The notes: generated by a model not told the origin, from the sequence alone. 64,000 nt of DNA from Durusdinium trenchii (GCA_963970005.1 CAXAMN010015113.1:698763-762762), one strand, 5' to 3'; counted from the stretch's first letter, positions 45,142 through 56,719 are shown. Made by a program: numbers and translations.

Positions 45142-45483
45142 GTGAGAAAGTGAAGAAGGGCATGTTGAAAGGCTTAAGCAGATGCTTTGGAGACACTTTT
45201 GACCTTCTTAAGCTGTTTTGAGGAAGGTGTTTCAAACTTGAAACCAATTTTCTTTGTCCCTCTGATGTGTGAAGACAGACGTGATCCGAGTGAAGTCTCA
45301 ATGCGGATGTTCCATCGATCGTCTTTCAACTTCTGCAACAGCACTGGTATCCCAAACACATGCTTATTCTTTTTCTTTAACCATGATTTTTGTTGGACGT
45401 TTGTTTTCGCGGATGGCGCGGTCACCACGTGTGCACCTTTCTGTGAAGGAAGTGTTCGCTCGCTGCTGTCGCGCCATCGCCAG

Positions 45484-45546
45484 GTGGCGGTGGTGCGCAG
45501 TGACTTGGAACGTAATGTGGCGGACACCGAAGCGCGCCTCAAGAAC
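45484..45546 (+). CDS. Coiled-coil micro-exon, 3' end uncertain
   Basis: After CATCGCCAG|G: VAVVRSDLERNVADTEARLK and Asn, then a GA donor candidate (GACATC). The helix continues in frame as DIRQKQ. Confidence 0.43.
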
Positions 45547-46026
45547 GACATCCGCCAGAAGCAGTCGGGACACCCTGCTCCACGTCCGATTCGGATCTGA
45601 GGGGGGGGGAACCTGTGATGTTAAACGCCTTGAGGAACGCCGTGAACGCCTCATGAGCGTTGCGAACATTTCATTGGGCAAATCAAGGTCGACCTGAAGC
45701 CAAGAACATCAATATGGGACATTCAGACGGACTCCTAGATTCAGGTCCATCAGTCCATCATGTTTTTGGCCACCTTGTTTTTTTGGGGGAAACAGATCTC
45801 AACGGATGGATCCCACGAGGCCTGTCATCATCGCCTGTCTCGGTATCCCCACCGGTCGATGTGTTGCACAGTCAGCTGGAATCTGCGGGTGAAATGGGCA
45901 TAACAATCGATGAACTGAACATCATGTAAACTCCTGATCAATAAACCGCCCATATGAACAGGATTTTCCATTCAAATGGGGGGGGTAATTAAGAGTCTAC
46001 ATTATGTGAGTTCACACCTGAGGCAG

Positions 46027-46110
46027 GAGGCCTTCGAGAAGATTGGAGCTGTGGAGCAACAGGAGCAGCTCCGTCATTTGCGCGATCGCGGAGTGAAACC
46101 GAAGAAGATG
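46027..46110 (+). CDS. Coiled-coil exon, phase 0-0
   Basis: 84 nt after GAGGCAG|G: EAFEKIGAVEQQEQLRHLRD then RGVKPKKM, donor GTGGAT. Reading on, the frame ends at TGA 46138-46140, so a terminal exon is the alternative. Confidence 0.45.
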
Positions 46111-46152
46111 GTGGATCTGAAGAAAACGAGTCGCGACTGATGTGGATCTATA

Positions 46153-46262
46153 TCCCAGACACGACGTGTCTGGGACTGCCATAGGACTGCCGATCAGTTG
46201 GGGTGGTGCCAGCGGGGTCTGGCTGGGGCGGCAGTCCAAACTGGCAGTCCCAGACAGGTCTG
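46153..46262. repeat. Hairpin element family B, copy 2 (inverted)
   Basis: Begins TCCCAGACACGACGTGTCTG and carries GGGGCGGCAGTCCAAACTGG, the reverse complement of the family B interior. The right end is truncated after CAGACAGGTC. Confidence 0.7.
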
Positions 46263-46536
46263 AACTGACAGACTGGTGAAATCGGAGACTTGGTCCAAGA
46301 CTGGAGTGGATCTCCAATGATCAAGAAATCAAGAGAGGCGAGTCCGATCAGGTAGACTTGGATTTCCCGTGAAGCCGTGTGGAGGCATGTGTGTTGTCCT
46401 TTATTCAGAGCTCCTCGGTTTCAAAAGAGAGAGAGAGATCACCCCCCTCCCAGAGCCTTCTCTCATGTTCAGCCTTCACCGCCTACACCTTCAGCCTCCC
46501 ACCTTTTCACCCCGCATACCCGCACGCCGACTCCAG

Positions 46537-46608
46537 GCGGAGCTGCGCAGCGCCGAAGCCTCGCGCCGCTTGGGGGCGCTGGACTTGCCCCAGCCCTCAA
46601 TGGGACTG
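46537..46608 (+). CDS. Coiled-coil micro-exon, phase 0-0
   Basis: 72 nt between CGACTCCAG|G and GTGGAC. Encodes AELRSAEASRRLGALDLPQP and SMGL. Confidence 0.45.
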
Positions 46609-47379
46609 GTGGACGGGTGGCAGGGCAGGGTGGAATGGCTCAGGTGGCAGACTTTGGATGGGTTGGATTGGTTGACATGCATTTTTCCGCATCCAAGCGG
46701 CAGATTGGCTTGGCTTGTGTGTTCGGTATCCAAGCGGTGTGAAGTGAAAAGCATGAAAGAACATGTTTCATGCATGTCAAAGCAATGCAGTTGTTTGGTT
46801 GTTTCACGAATTATATAGGGTGGTTCACGCACTATATAGTGGTTGCCAAATAGATAGAAAGGGTGTCCAGTACATTTTTTGTAGGGGATCTGCTTTTCTA
46901 TCTATATATTCATATTTGGGACCAGGGTGACCAGAGCCCGCGCCCTCCATCAAGGCGCATGAGCGGCGTCCAGGGAGGTCTTGGTGAGCACAAGCGTGCG
47001 ACTGGGACTGCACTGACTGGTCATGGGATGGAAAACAGCAACGGCCTCCAACTGGGAAAAGAGGAAAACAGCTTGAAAGCTTTGACCTACCCAGGAGTTT
47101 AGTGGATAACCTGCAGGTCACCGTTTGATGGAATTGGTTTTCCACCCCGCCATGTTTCACAAGGGTACAGGTGAACAGTTCGGGTTAACCGGGAAACTGA
47201 GGGAGTCAGGGGACCTGCGACTGGACATGCGACCGCTACTTGGCTCTTCGGTCTTCGGTCTTCGGCTGCGACGCCTTGATGACCCAAACAACTGCGGCCA
47301 ACCCCCGGCAGTGGTGAAACGAGAAAGCTGCCGGGAAGCGCTTGAGCGGGCTTCTGCTCCCTTCACCGGACCTTCTCAG

Positions 47380-47445
47380 GACATCCTGAAGCTCCGTGAG
47401 GAGGTGAATGGTCTGACGGTGAAGAGCGCTTCCCACGAGGCGTGC
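47380..47445 (+). CDS. Coiled-coil micro-exon
   Basis: A strong acceptor (GGACCTTCTCAG|G) starts DILKLREEVNGLTVKSASHE and AC. Ends at GTTTGT (phase 0-0) or at GTGGGT at 47462, which adds VCDRD and one base. Confidence 0.48.
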
Positions 47446-47868
47446 GTTTGTGACCGCGACGGTGGGTGGTTTTTTTAGGAGCGACATGTGGAGATGTGGA
47501 GAAAAGGAGATTATATGTTTCTTGGTTCTAGAAACATCAAAAGGCACGTTTGGTTTGAAGTATAGGTTTAATTAGTTTATTGTTGAATCATTTGGATATA
47601 AATACATAAATCAATTGGTGTAGAACAAGTATAGAGCTCCCAGCAAGTGGCTTCGCCTTTTCGGTGAAATCCTGTTTGCTAGTACTTATTGACCATTATT
47701 GACCTTTCTTAGAATTTGTTCATTCTCATTTCGTTAGACAATAATGGTCAATAACAATACTTAATTGACCATGATTGAACCCTTGGGTCAATTCTGCTCG
47801 ACATCTTCGTTCTTCAGAATCACTCTTCCCTCCCATCGGCGTTCCTTCGCTTCGTCGGTTCGGTTCAG

Positions 47869-47922
47869 GTTGACATCCAAAAGAACAGCGATGCCACTCG
47901 CAAGATGGACCGACCGACCGAT
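47869..47922 (+). CDS. Putative micro-exon, phase 0-0
   Basis: 54 nt after CGGTTCAG|G: VDIQKNSDATRKMDRPTD, donor GTCGCC. The second half overlaps a CCGATGTCGC repeat. Confidence 0.38.
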
Positions 47923-48213
47923 GTCGCCGACCGATGTCGCCGATGCCCGTTGTCGTGTGACCCGGTGCGACCCGCCGATGTCACCGAGCGTCTTTTGGGG
48001 CGATCGCACGGACGGTGGAGGCTGAAGAATGAGAGCGGCAGTTCGGAGGTCTTTTGGATGTGGGTTCGATCACGGTGGAGAACGTGGAGCTCCAAGTTCT
48101 TGGAAGGTCAGGCATGTATAGACACAGATCGAGGCATGTAGACATATTCGTGAAGACTTCACTTCGCCAGCGCGCAGCAGTTGCACATACACACAGCTAT
48201 CCAATGGAGCCAG

Positions 48214-48288
48214 GAGAAGCAGCGCAACATGGACGAGCAAAACTGGAAGGCACAGATGGATGCGGTCCATGACGTCCTGGACACCAAG
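48214..48288 (+). CDS. Coiled-coil micro-exon, phase 0-0
   Basis: 75 nt between GGAGCCAG|G and GTGCCA. Encodes EKQRNMDEQNWKAQMDAVHD and VLDTK. Confidence 0.48.
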
Positions 48289-48593
48289 GTGCCAATCGGT
48301 GCAGACGTCCTGCCATCCTGCCATAGGTGATTTGTCGCGTCTTCTTTTTCATTGTTTCTTGTACGTTGTTGCAAAGACAAGAAACGGAACGCAGGCAACT
48401 TGAGTAGAGTCATAGCAGCAGAAAAAAGCAGCGAACATGAGACACATTTGAGACACAACACTATATAGATGAATTGGAAGATTTCTGAAGGCCAAAACGT
48501 TCGCCGCAATGGCGCCATGGCGCTGCTTTTGGGTCCCTGCACACCCCCCACCGGAAGCCGTTCCCGATCCGGAGCCGTGGAGCTCGGTTCGAG

Positions 48594-48638
48594 GTCAACG
48601 AGAAGCCCTTCGAAGACTTGAAGCATTGCACGGCAGCG
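48594..48638 (+). CDS. Putative micro-exon, phase 0-0
   Basis: 45 nt, VNEKPFEDLKHCTAA, between TTCGAG|G and GTGACA. Confidence 0.38.
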
Positions 48639-48865
48639 GTGACACGTGTCCGGGCATCCCAGGGAGGTTAAGGGATGGACTCAAGGGATACAGCCATGCC
48701 GGATGCCATAGATATTTCTTTTTACACATTTGGTAGAAAATAGAGAGAGAATAGTTGTCGCCCAATTTAGTACTGTACTGTACCCCAGAAATGTCCGAAT
48801 AGTTGTCGCCACGGCGAGCATCGTCCTATCGACGAGAACTCTAGTCACTAGAAAGCTTCAAAGAC

Positions 48866-48970
48866 ATACTACTAGAAAGCTTTATCGTTACTAGTAGCGA
48901 TGGCCTCCAACCTAATAGCTTCTTGCCACTATAGTAGTAAGGGCCTCCAACCTACTAGCGATGGCCTCTA
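48866..48970. repeat. TAGTAGC/GGCCTCCAACC dispersed repeat, copy 6
   Basis: GTTACTAGTAGCGATGGCCT, then CCTCCAACCTAATAGC and GGGCCTCCAACCTACTAGCG. Confidence 0.7.
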
Positions 48971-48975
48971 TGTCT

Positions 48976-50010
48976 ATCCTTTGCACTTCTTGGCACTTCT
49001 TCTACTTGTGCTTCTGACCATGCGGCATGAATTGACAGGAATTTTCACGGGTGTTTGACACACCGATTTCAAATCAAGATCGGCAAGAGATCAACACGTC
49101 GGATATGAACATTGCTCTCTTTCCTTGCTTTTTGGGTTGAAACGGTCGCATGGGTCGCATGGATGCCGCTCGGAGCCCGGAGCCCGTCTTGTCGCCGGGG
49201 ACCTCTTCCGCCGTGCTCCGAATCGGTCCTTCACGGAGCGGAGGGACCTCGGCCTCGGCCTCAGGGTGTGGTGAAGTTCGCGCAGGTGGTCGGTGTCTTC
49301 CCTGGACCTAAGTTTGATGATGCAGAAGGCTTGGAGGACGGTTGGAGGAGAAGTGAAGAACTGGCCACAGGCTATTGGTTTAACCATGTTTAACTCCCTG
49401 TGACCCTGTCTATGAACACCCTCCAAAACTAGAAACACCCTCCACAAAGATGAACCTTCACAGGATTCTACCTTGGCACTTTCAACCCACTTTGTCCATC
49501 TTTGTCACCTCCAACACCTCAATTCACTCCTCCGCCTACTAGCTTTACTAGATCTTACAGCAGCTCAGAATTATCTCCATGTCACGAGCCTTCAATCCGG
49601 ACAACTCGACCCATCTCAGCGAAGCATCTCCCTGCCGGCTTGCTCGGCCCTTCTGGACCTGGTGCCCCTCGGCAGGTGCCGACCAGGGCGAAGCAGACGT
49701 GGAGCTCCTGGGATGGGAGGACCGGACCGGACGTCATGGACCCTCCGGCACGGGTAGTGTTCGTCACGTCGTGGCCGGTGGTCGAATGCCTTTTGGGTAG
49801 CCGTGCTCGGACCTGGGTGTCGGTGTCCGTCCTGGTGTCCGTCCAGTCCATCTGGGTGTGAAAACCCCCAACGCTTAAGGCCTCCAGCGGACGAGGAATG
49901 ACGACGAGTTTCACCGGGCACACGGGAGGAAGAAGACGTGGACGGGGTGAGGTCTGGTGAGGTCTGGTGCTTGGAGAATTGGGAGAATCGGATTCATGAC
50001 TCGATGCATT
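48976..50010. other. No confident gene
   Basis: A short frame near 49,268 (VKFAQVVGVFPGPKFDDAEG) could be an exon but lacks clear boundaries. GTGTCCGTCC repeats lie near 49,830. Confidence 0.3.
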
Positions 50011-50112
50011 TCCCAGACACGACGGGACTGCCAGTTTGGACTGCTGCCCCGACCCCTCAAACCACCCCAACGGATCGGCAGTCCTATGGCAGTCCCATTA
50101 GTCGTGTCTGGG
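50011..50112. repeat. Hairpin element family B, copy 3
   Basis: About 102 bp from TCCCAGACACGAC to GTCGTGTCTGGG, same orientation as copy 1, with a shorter interior. Confidence 0.7.
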
Positions 50113-50363
50113 TTTTTGGGGGAAGAGGGATTTCTTTTGGTGGAAACAGTGACATCCCTTCCCGCCGCGTGGACTGAAGTGGACTGAAGATGAACACAAG
50201 CATGCTGTATCACAACGAGGTTGTAGAGACATTCCTTATAGAATTGTCATCCCTATAGATATAAGTAGTTCTCAAGCATAGAGTCTATCTATAGACCAGT
50301 TCATCTCCTCCTGGAACTGTGTGAAGTCAAGCGTTTCGGTCGGAGCGACCGGAACCCGTCCAG

Positions 50364-50459
50364 GAGTGCGCCGAGAACCTGTCCTTCCGCGTGGACAAAG
50401 CCTGGCGCCAGCGGTGCTCCCAGCGCTTCCGGAACATCCTGGACATGGTGGCCAAGAAG
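50364..50459 (+). CDS. Putative exon, basic helix, phase 0-0
   Basis: 96 nt after CCGTCCAG|G, donor GTGCGG. Includes ECAENLSFRVDKAWRQRCSQ and FRNILDMVAKK. Third positions are strongly G/C. Function unknown. Confidence 0.48.
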
Positions 50460-50833
50460 GTGCGGAAGCAGTGCGGAAGCGCTGTGCCGCTGTGCCTGGT
50501 GCATGGCTGGACGGTTTGGGGTCCAACCTGCCAACTGCCAAAATGGACGGTTTTCGGTTCGATTGGGTTGGAAGGTGTCAGTCTGATTTAGCCTTTTTGG
50601 AGGTGGTCGGTCTATTTAGATTCTATTGGGACTATCTTTCGTTTACGGACAGATAAACAATGGTGCTTTCTAAAAGGTGCACAGCTTCCAGAAACGAACG
50701 TGTGATTGGCCGTCGCTCTTTATTCTGATTGAGCCATCGTTTGGCCTCATCCATGCGCTGGTGTACTGCTCATCCTGCTCTCCTCCTGTCGTCATCATCA
50801 GCAATTCGGAGTCCGCTGGTGGCTGGAGGCAGG

Positions 50834-50990
50834 TCCTCGTTCTCCTTCTTCTCCCGTCTCATTCTTTTCCCTTTCTGCTGCTTCTTCCATTTTCCCTTCT
50901 TCTTCCTCTTCTCCTTCTCCATTCTCCTTCTGTTCTCTTCTCCTTCTGCTTCTGCTTCTTCTTCTTCGTCTCTCTTCCTTCTCCGCGGTT
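50834..50990. repeat. Pyrimidine-rich tract
   Basis: About 155 nt of nearly pure C/T on the + strand, made of TTCTCC, CTTCTT and TTCTGC words. It could form triplex DNA or act as a long polypyrimidine tract. Confidence 0.65.
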
Positions 50991-51559
50991 CGCATCATTC
51001 AGGGTTACGGCACAACTGAGAGGTTGCCGAACCTTTCCCTTTTGCTGTGGTTTGGCCGAGGTCCCTCTACTTTCTATTTACGACACATCCGTGTTTTTGG
51101 GAGGGGAATTCTTTAACGAGGCAGGATCAATGAAGATGAGCCACAGGATTTATCATTTGCTTCTGATCTTGAGAAAAACATGCCAGTTATGAGATATGTG
51201 GCATGTTGATCATCCCCACCAACATGGTGATTTTCTGCCTTTCCTGCCATTTGCCGCGAGGCTGATCACAGTGTCTTGCGCCTCCTGCAAATCTCGCAAC
51301 AGCAACTTGGCCCAACTGCGTGAACTTGATCCGTCTCCAGATCTTTTTTGCCCAAATACCTAAATGTAGTTGGGCACAAATGGTTGCCTAACGAGGGTCT
51401 AGGTTCTTTTAGCCGTTTGTGGTCCATTTCAGACTTTTCCCCTGGAGCTCCTAGAAGCGACTGACTTCAAACCCCAAAACGCACGGTGCCCTGAAACTCC
51501 ATCGCGCGCCGTTCGAACCGAAAGAGGAACGCGAATTTCGACGCGAATTGCGACGCCAG

Positions 51560-51597
51560 GCACATTGAGTCGCAATTGGAACGCGTGAAGCACGAGC
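51560..51597 (+). CDS. Putative 38-nt micro-exon
   Basis: HIESQLERVKHE between GACGCCAG|G and GTGAGC, phase 1 at both ends. Heptad-like. Confidence 0.35.
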
Positions 51598-51917
51598 GTG
51601 AGCTGTGGTTCGGGGGCCCAGACACCGACCGAGTTCAGCGGACTTCAGAAAGGGCGGGCGGGCTCGCCGGGCGACCGAAGGGCGCGGGGTCGGTCGCAGG
51701 GTCGCTGGTGTGGATGTCGTGGGATGTGGCGGGCTGCGCAGCAAAGGAATCAATAGGAATTTGGGGGAACAGATTCAGTGAGAAGATGTTGGTTTTGCTC
51801 TGGGCCCATGCCGACCTCTCATTATCCCCTTTTCATCTCGCTGATGACGTTTCATGCCTATTGTGGGATTTGGGTTTCGCCCAGCGACCGCAGTGATGAC
51901 GTTCGCCTTTTGGTCAG

Positions 51918-51960
51918 GAAGGAGGTGGTGGAGCGCCGTCAGCAGCAGCCAAAGACTCAG
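51918..51960 (+). CDS. Putative short exon, Gln-rich helix
   Basis: After TTTTGGTCAG|G: KEVVERRQQQPKTQ. The donor is unclear. Confidence 0.33.
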
Positions 51961-52783
51961 ACTCGACCGGCTGCGCAGTGGCAAAGACTCCTGGCAAAGA
52001 CTCCTTGCGGTTGGACATCAACTCGCGACACGGGAATCTTAGGGACATACATGTTGGCCGCAAGCAGAACAAGATCCCCCCGCCCGGAGGAGTCTGAAGT
52101 GAGGGTGCCGAATCCTTGGAGTCGGAGAGAACCAGCTTCAACTCGTTCACCAACAGCCTGCATGAGCCTTCTATATACCTTCCCTGCAATAAACATGAAA
52201 GTGGACAACCCCCTGTTTGTAGAGGAAAGTGGCCTTTCCAAGGGCCATTGTCCACTTCCATGATTGTTGAGAGGGTAGACAGAGAAAGTAGGATGTCCAT
52301 TCTGAGCTAACCTTTGAGCTAAACTAAGATCCATTCTGACAGAAGTCGCTCGGATCGCCTCTTAGAGGAACGGTCCGAAGAGGCCACAACCGCGAAGTCC
52401 TGCCGTTCCCCAAGGCCCTTGCAGCTGGCCCTCTCCATGAAGGAGCAAACCACCTCATGAGGACTGACCGCCGACGGATCGAGCCACGCGTGTGTCAACG
52501 GACGCCGAGACGTCTCGGACGGAAGAACGCGATCGACGTCCAGCGCCCCGGAAAGCGAGCCGTGTTTGGCACGTGCCTGGAGTTTTCTTTGGGAATGCAA
52601 AGATGACGAACAAGCATCGAAGAAGGACATGCAAATGCGGAGAACATGGAAGGATATGGAGGACATGTATTGTTTAATGCAAAGGACTCAGGGGTGCAGG
52701 GCCCATGAGAAATCCCCATGGTACCAAGGATTCATCCATCTTCATCCCAACATCTCCGAGCAATTTTTGTTCGCTTTCGGGTT

Positions 52784-52842
52784 TGAGGCTATTGCTCGCA
52801 GGTTAGAGGCCATCGCTAGTACGTAGGTTGCAGGCCATCGCC
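52784..52842. repeat. TAGTAGC/GGCCTCCAACC dispersed repeat, copy 7 (inverted)
   Basis: GGTTAGAGGCCATCGCTAGT and GTTGCAGGCCATCGCC, the reverse of the family word. Confidence 0.55.
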
Positions 52843-53848
52843 ACTCGGCTGCGGGTCCAGGCGCATGACGCCCCGACCTTCCGGGCTCTTTCGGGCGTTA
52901 GGCGTTCCCCGGGGTTCCTTCCGAGCGAAGTCGGTTTGGAAGGAACCGACACTTGTTCGACACAAGTGGAGAATTGGCCAAGATGCAAGAGGCGTTCAGA
53001 CAGGATCCATGCATGTCAGTGAGAGGAACTGACTGAGCGATACAAACGGTATGTCTACTTACCATGCAAATCAGAGTGCTTAGCAGATCCACCGGTTCAA
53101 CATCACCTTCTTCAGCATGCGAAAAAAATCCGCATCCGCTTCAAGTCACAGCATCGTTTTTTTCCGCTGAAGCAACATGCGCGGAAGAGAACTTATCTCG
53201 TCGTCTTTAGGATCCTTTCGGCGGAAGAGATGGACGGCTGCAAGATGCGGTTGTCCTCTGCGCCCAGCAGAGCCCAGCAGAGCCCAGCAGAGCCCAGAGC
53301 CTGATGTTGCACTGCTGCCAGGTCCAAGGGGTTGAATAAGGTCGAACTCTTAGGTGACGTGGAGATGAGAGGCCTAATTAGAAGGTCCTATAGAAGGTAT
53401 AGAGTCGCTGACCTGTTTTGTTCTCCGGTGACATGCGATGTGAACGAGGCATCTTTAAAGAACTTCAGTTGCTTCATGCTACTCAGTGCTTGGGCGCGTG
53501 GGGATGGTCTCAGGTTCTTTTGTTTGTGTTAGCACCCTAAAACCACTCATCCTCATTCGGTGAAGGTGGCAGCAGCGCCACTGCTGTCCAGAACCCCTCT
53601 GTGAATACCCCATAAATATCGACATCGATCTAAATGTCCAGAGTCCATAAATCATCCGCCTTTCTGCCTCATCCTTCCTCTGGTTTCCTTTGTATCCTTC
53701 ATTTGTGACCACCCTAGCCTATACAAGACTTGAAGTGGGAAGCTGCATAGCTGCGTCCACCCGTGGAAGACGTGGAACTCCAAGCTGTTTTCAGCCGTCA
53801 CTTCAATCCGTGGAAGGCGTGAGAATAGAAATGCTATAGTGGCATTCG

Positions 53849-53981
53849 CAGCTTCTTGTTCCCAGTAGTACGGCCAGGAGCGCCCCCTTTTGTAGCATCC
53901 TTGCTACTAGTAGCCCTTTGCTACTAGTTGTAGTAGCGATGGCCTCCAACCTACAGGCGATGGCCTCCACCCTACTAGCTT
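53849..53981. repeat. TAGTAGC/GGCCTCCAACC dispersed repeat, copy 8
   Basis: CTTGCTACTAGTAGCCC, TAGTAGCGATGGCCTCCAAC and GGCGATGGCCTCCACCCTAC. Confidence 0.7.
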
Positions 53982-54445
53982 AAAGTCATCTACACACACA
54001 AAGTGAAATCAGGATGGACGCATGGCATTTCGCCAGACTGAAGATCCAGCATTCACCTTGGACCTGGCATTTGACCTTCCGAATTCCGTCACTGGGGGCC
54101 TCAGAGCTTACTGGCACTGAGGTGACTGGATGTTCACTGTGATCCAAGACCTTTTGGATGAATCCAATCCCCGGGTTGCACAGCTGCAGATCGACGCGTT
54201 GCCACCAAGAGTCTCGCGAAAAAGACATGTCACATGAGACACAACTCGTGGCACGACTCTGCGTGAGTGCGGTCATGGTCATCATAGGGTGAGACACATG
54301 TTTCACAGAGTTCAGCCTCACAAACACATGGGATGGGATTTCCGGGAAGCAAAGAAGAACACATTCAGGAGGTGGCAGAAGGACGCTTTACGTCCACTTC
54401 CGCCCATTCCCTCGGCCGTTCCGCCCATTCCCTCGGCTCCCTCAG

Positions 54446-54529
54446 CACGGGTGCCATGGCTGCGTTGGCACTTGAGGCGCGGGCCTTACCGAATGTCGGT
54501 GGAAAAAGAGACCCATCCTTTCTGGACAT
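54446..54529 (+). CDS. Putative internal exon, Ala/Leu-rich
   Basis: Acceptor CTCCCTCAG and strong donor GTGAGT bound 84 nt, phase 1 to phase 2. The peptide is TGAMAALALEARALPNVGGK and seven residues. A downstream hydrophobic frame (ALAVLALLILWLCSLGALF, about 54,770) might be a related membrane exon. Confidence 0.45.
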
Positions 54530-55760
54530 GTGAGTTTTCACCACACTTGGAGTGATCTTCGGCAAAAACAGAACACTTTATCCAGGACTTTTCCTTTTTT
54601 TTCTCCCCTTTTTTCCTCTTTGTCGTTCGGCCTCCACGCGGCTTTTTGTGCTTTCGTCTCATCTTCCGTCTCTCACGACGACCCGTGGACTGGGCGAACG
54701 GCGGCGAACGGACGCTTCGCCACGCGGACCCGACTCGGGGCGAACGTCGAGGGCGCGATCACGCATGCGCTGGCCGTGCTCGCCCTGCTGATCCTTTGGC
54801 TTTGTTCCTTGGGTGCGCTCTTTGTGGGGTGGGAGACGATGACAAAGACAGCCCATTTTGTTGAGTGTGTTGTAAAAGGTAAGGAAGAAACCTCAAAAGA
54901 CAGCCATGCTTGGTTTGGAATTCAGGCCTTCTTGTCACGCTTGCAAGTCTCAGACCAAAAACATGTGGTATTGGGTACGCAGAAAGAACATGTAGCAGAA
55001 AGAACGTGTAGCCGAACTCCTAGTTATCATGTAGACTCTTGATTATATTTCACCCCCCCATATGAAGAGGATTTCTCTAAGAAATACACCTAGAAGTCTG
55101 AGCCAAAATGGTTGAAGCACTCCAAACCAATTGGTGGGTAGAAATGGGAGGGTTTATTCATCAAGCGGATCCTCACCCCCCTAGCGAGTCGAGGCTGGTC
55201 CTGGCGAAGACATGCCAAGGACCGCAGCGTGGAGCTCGATCCAAACGGACGAATCGCGTTCCGGGCGGAGAAAGCATGTTTTTGGGTCTCAGATTTTGAT
55301 GAGTAAGAGGATGTCATACAAAACTTGAGGTTTTCAATACCAAAAGGTGCTCCAAGTTCCTCTTAGATGAGTTCAGTAAGAGAGGTTTCTTTCAGCACCT
55401 TTTCGATCTGTTTGCCATGTCGTTTTGAACCCAAGCTGTCCGAGGCGATTCAACGAAAGTCAGAGCCCCAACAAGCAGTACAGTGGTATCAGCAAGACGA
55501 GCTGGGAAGTGAGTCGGACATGGCTCACGGACGAACGCGAAAGCGCACCTGGCGCCCCGTTCTTCTCCCTTTGTCGCTACGCAGCGACACCGGTGTCGAT
55601 GACGGTCAACCGACATGAGCGAAGAATCATGGCCCCGGTGTCGACACTGGTTCACTGGTTCGCACGACCCGGCGCACAAGATCGACCATCCCAAACCCCC
55701 AATGCCGGCGTTCCCTTCGCCGACACCGGCACGTTTCCGGCGGACGTTTGGAGCCCTCAG

Positions 55761-55808
55761 GCTGAGCTGCGGCAGCGGGAGCTCCGACAGGAGGTGTGCC
55801 AACTGCAG
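55761..55808 (+). CDS. Coiled-coil micro-exon, phase 0-0
   Basis: 48 nt between GAGCCCTCAG|G and GTGAGG. Encodes AELRQRELRQEVCQLQ. Both splice sites are strong. Confidence 0.52.
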
Positions 55809-56159
55809 GTGAGGTCGAACAAAAGGCGTCGCTTCATTTGTTTGGGAAGGAGAGAGGAGAGCATGTCCAATGGGTGAACATGGGCAATGTGTTTTTGTTT
55901 GAATTAATTTTCCTTTGTTCTTTGGTTGTTTGCAACAATATGATTATCGTGACGCAAGAAGTTTGTTTATTTTATGGACTCATGTTCAAACTGGAATGAA
56001 GCGGGGCACACCATGGATTCATGATCACTTCACTTCAGATCCTCCTTTCCTTCGTACATCGACCGCGACACCCCGCGACAGTTCCGCATCGGTCGGCGAA
56101 AGCGCAGGACATCGGCGCCTCTCCGGGTTCTCGGTCGACGTTGCTAGGCGCGAGTGCAG

Positions 56160-56198
56160 CACTTGGAGCAGGAGCTCCAGGACTCCCAGCGGCGAGCG
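56160..56198 (+). CDS. Coiled-coil micro-exon, phase 0-0
   Basis: 39 nt, HLEQELQDSQRRA, between GAGTGCAG and GTGGAG. The frame continues as VEAEAGG. Confidence 0.43.
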
Positions 56199-56355
56199 GT
56201 GGAGGCCGAGGCGGGCGGTGGAGATGGTGGGAGGCCGATGCCCGGACTCCGGACCTGCTCCGGGAAGAACAGCACAGGGGACCAATTACTGGAGGGAGGA
56301 GCATTTCGTGTCTGCCTCAAGTTGAGAGAAGTTGGTGTTGAATCGAACAGATGAA

Positions 56356-56432
56356 TACTACTTAGTAGTAGCTTGTTACTAGTAGCGATGGCCTCCAACC
56401 TACTTGCGATGGCCTCCACCGAGCATAGCGTC
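56356..56432. repeat. TAGTAGC/GGCCTCCAACC dispersed repeat, copy 9
   Basis: GTTACTAGTAGCGATGGCCT followed by CTTGCGATGGCCTCCACC. Confidence 0.65.
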
Positions 56433-56644
56433 CTATCTGTTCCTCCGAACTGATTATGAACTTCAGACTCTGAACATCGCACAACATCAACCAATCCAAC
56501 CAATCTGCAGACACTCGATTCCTCCAGTGTGATCCACCAGACCCTCGGACCAACCGTGCTCCTCTACGCGCTCATCCACACGTCCGGCGGCTGCCGATCG
56601 GTGCCGGCGCCGCCGACGCCGAGACGGGACGGGACGGGTTGGAG

Positions 56645-56719
56645 GCCAAGTGGGTGGCTGAGAAGGATCTCCAACGACTCAAGGAGCGGACCGAGGCCAA
56701 CGACGGGAGGGGGGGAAGG
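56645..56719 (+). CDS. Coiled-coil micro-exon
   Basis: After GTTGGAG|G: AKWVAEKDLQRLKERTEAND and GRGGR (75 nt, phase 0-0) to a GTGACG donor. A GC donor (GCCAAC) would end it at 56692. Confidence 0.43.

Larger units (their letters stand above)
52300..54445. other. No confident gene
   Basis: Contains two dispersed repeats and an AGCCCAGCAG tandem of four units (about 53262-53300). A frame near 52,520 (RPGKRAVFGTCLEFSLG) is exon-like but unbounded. Confidence 0.3.
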
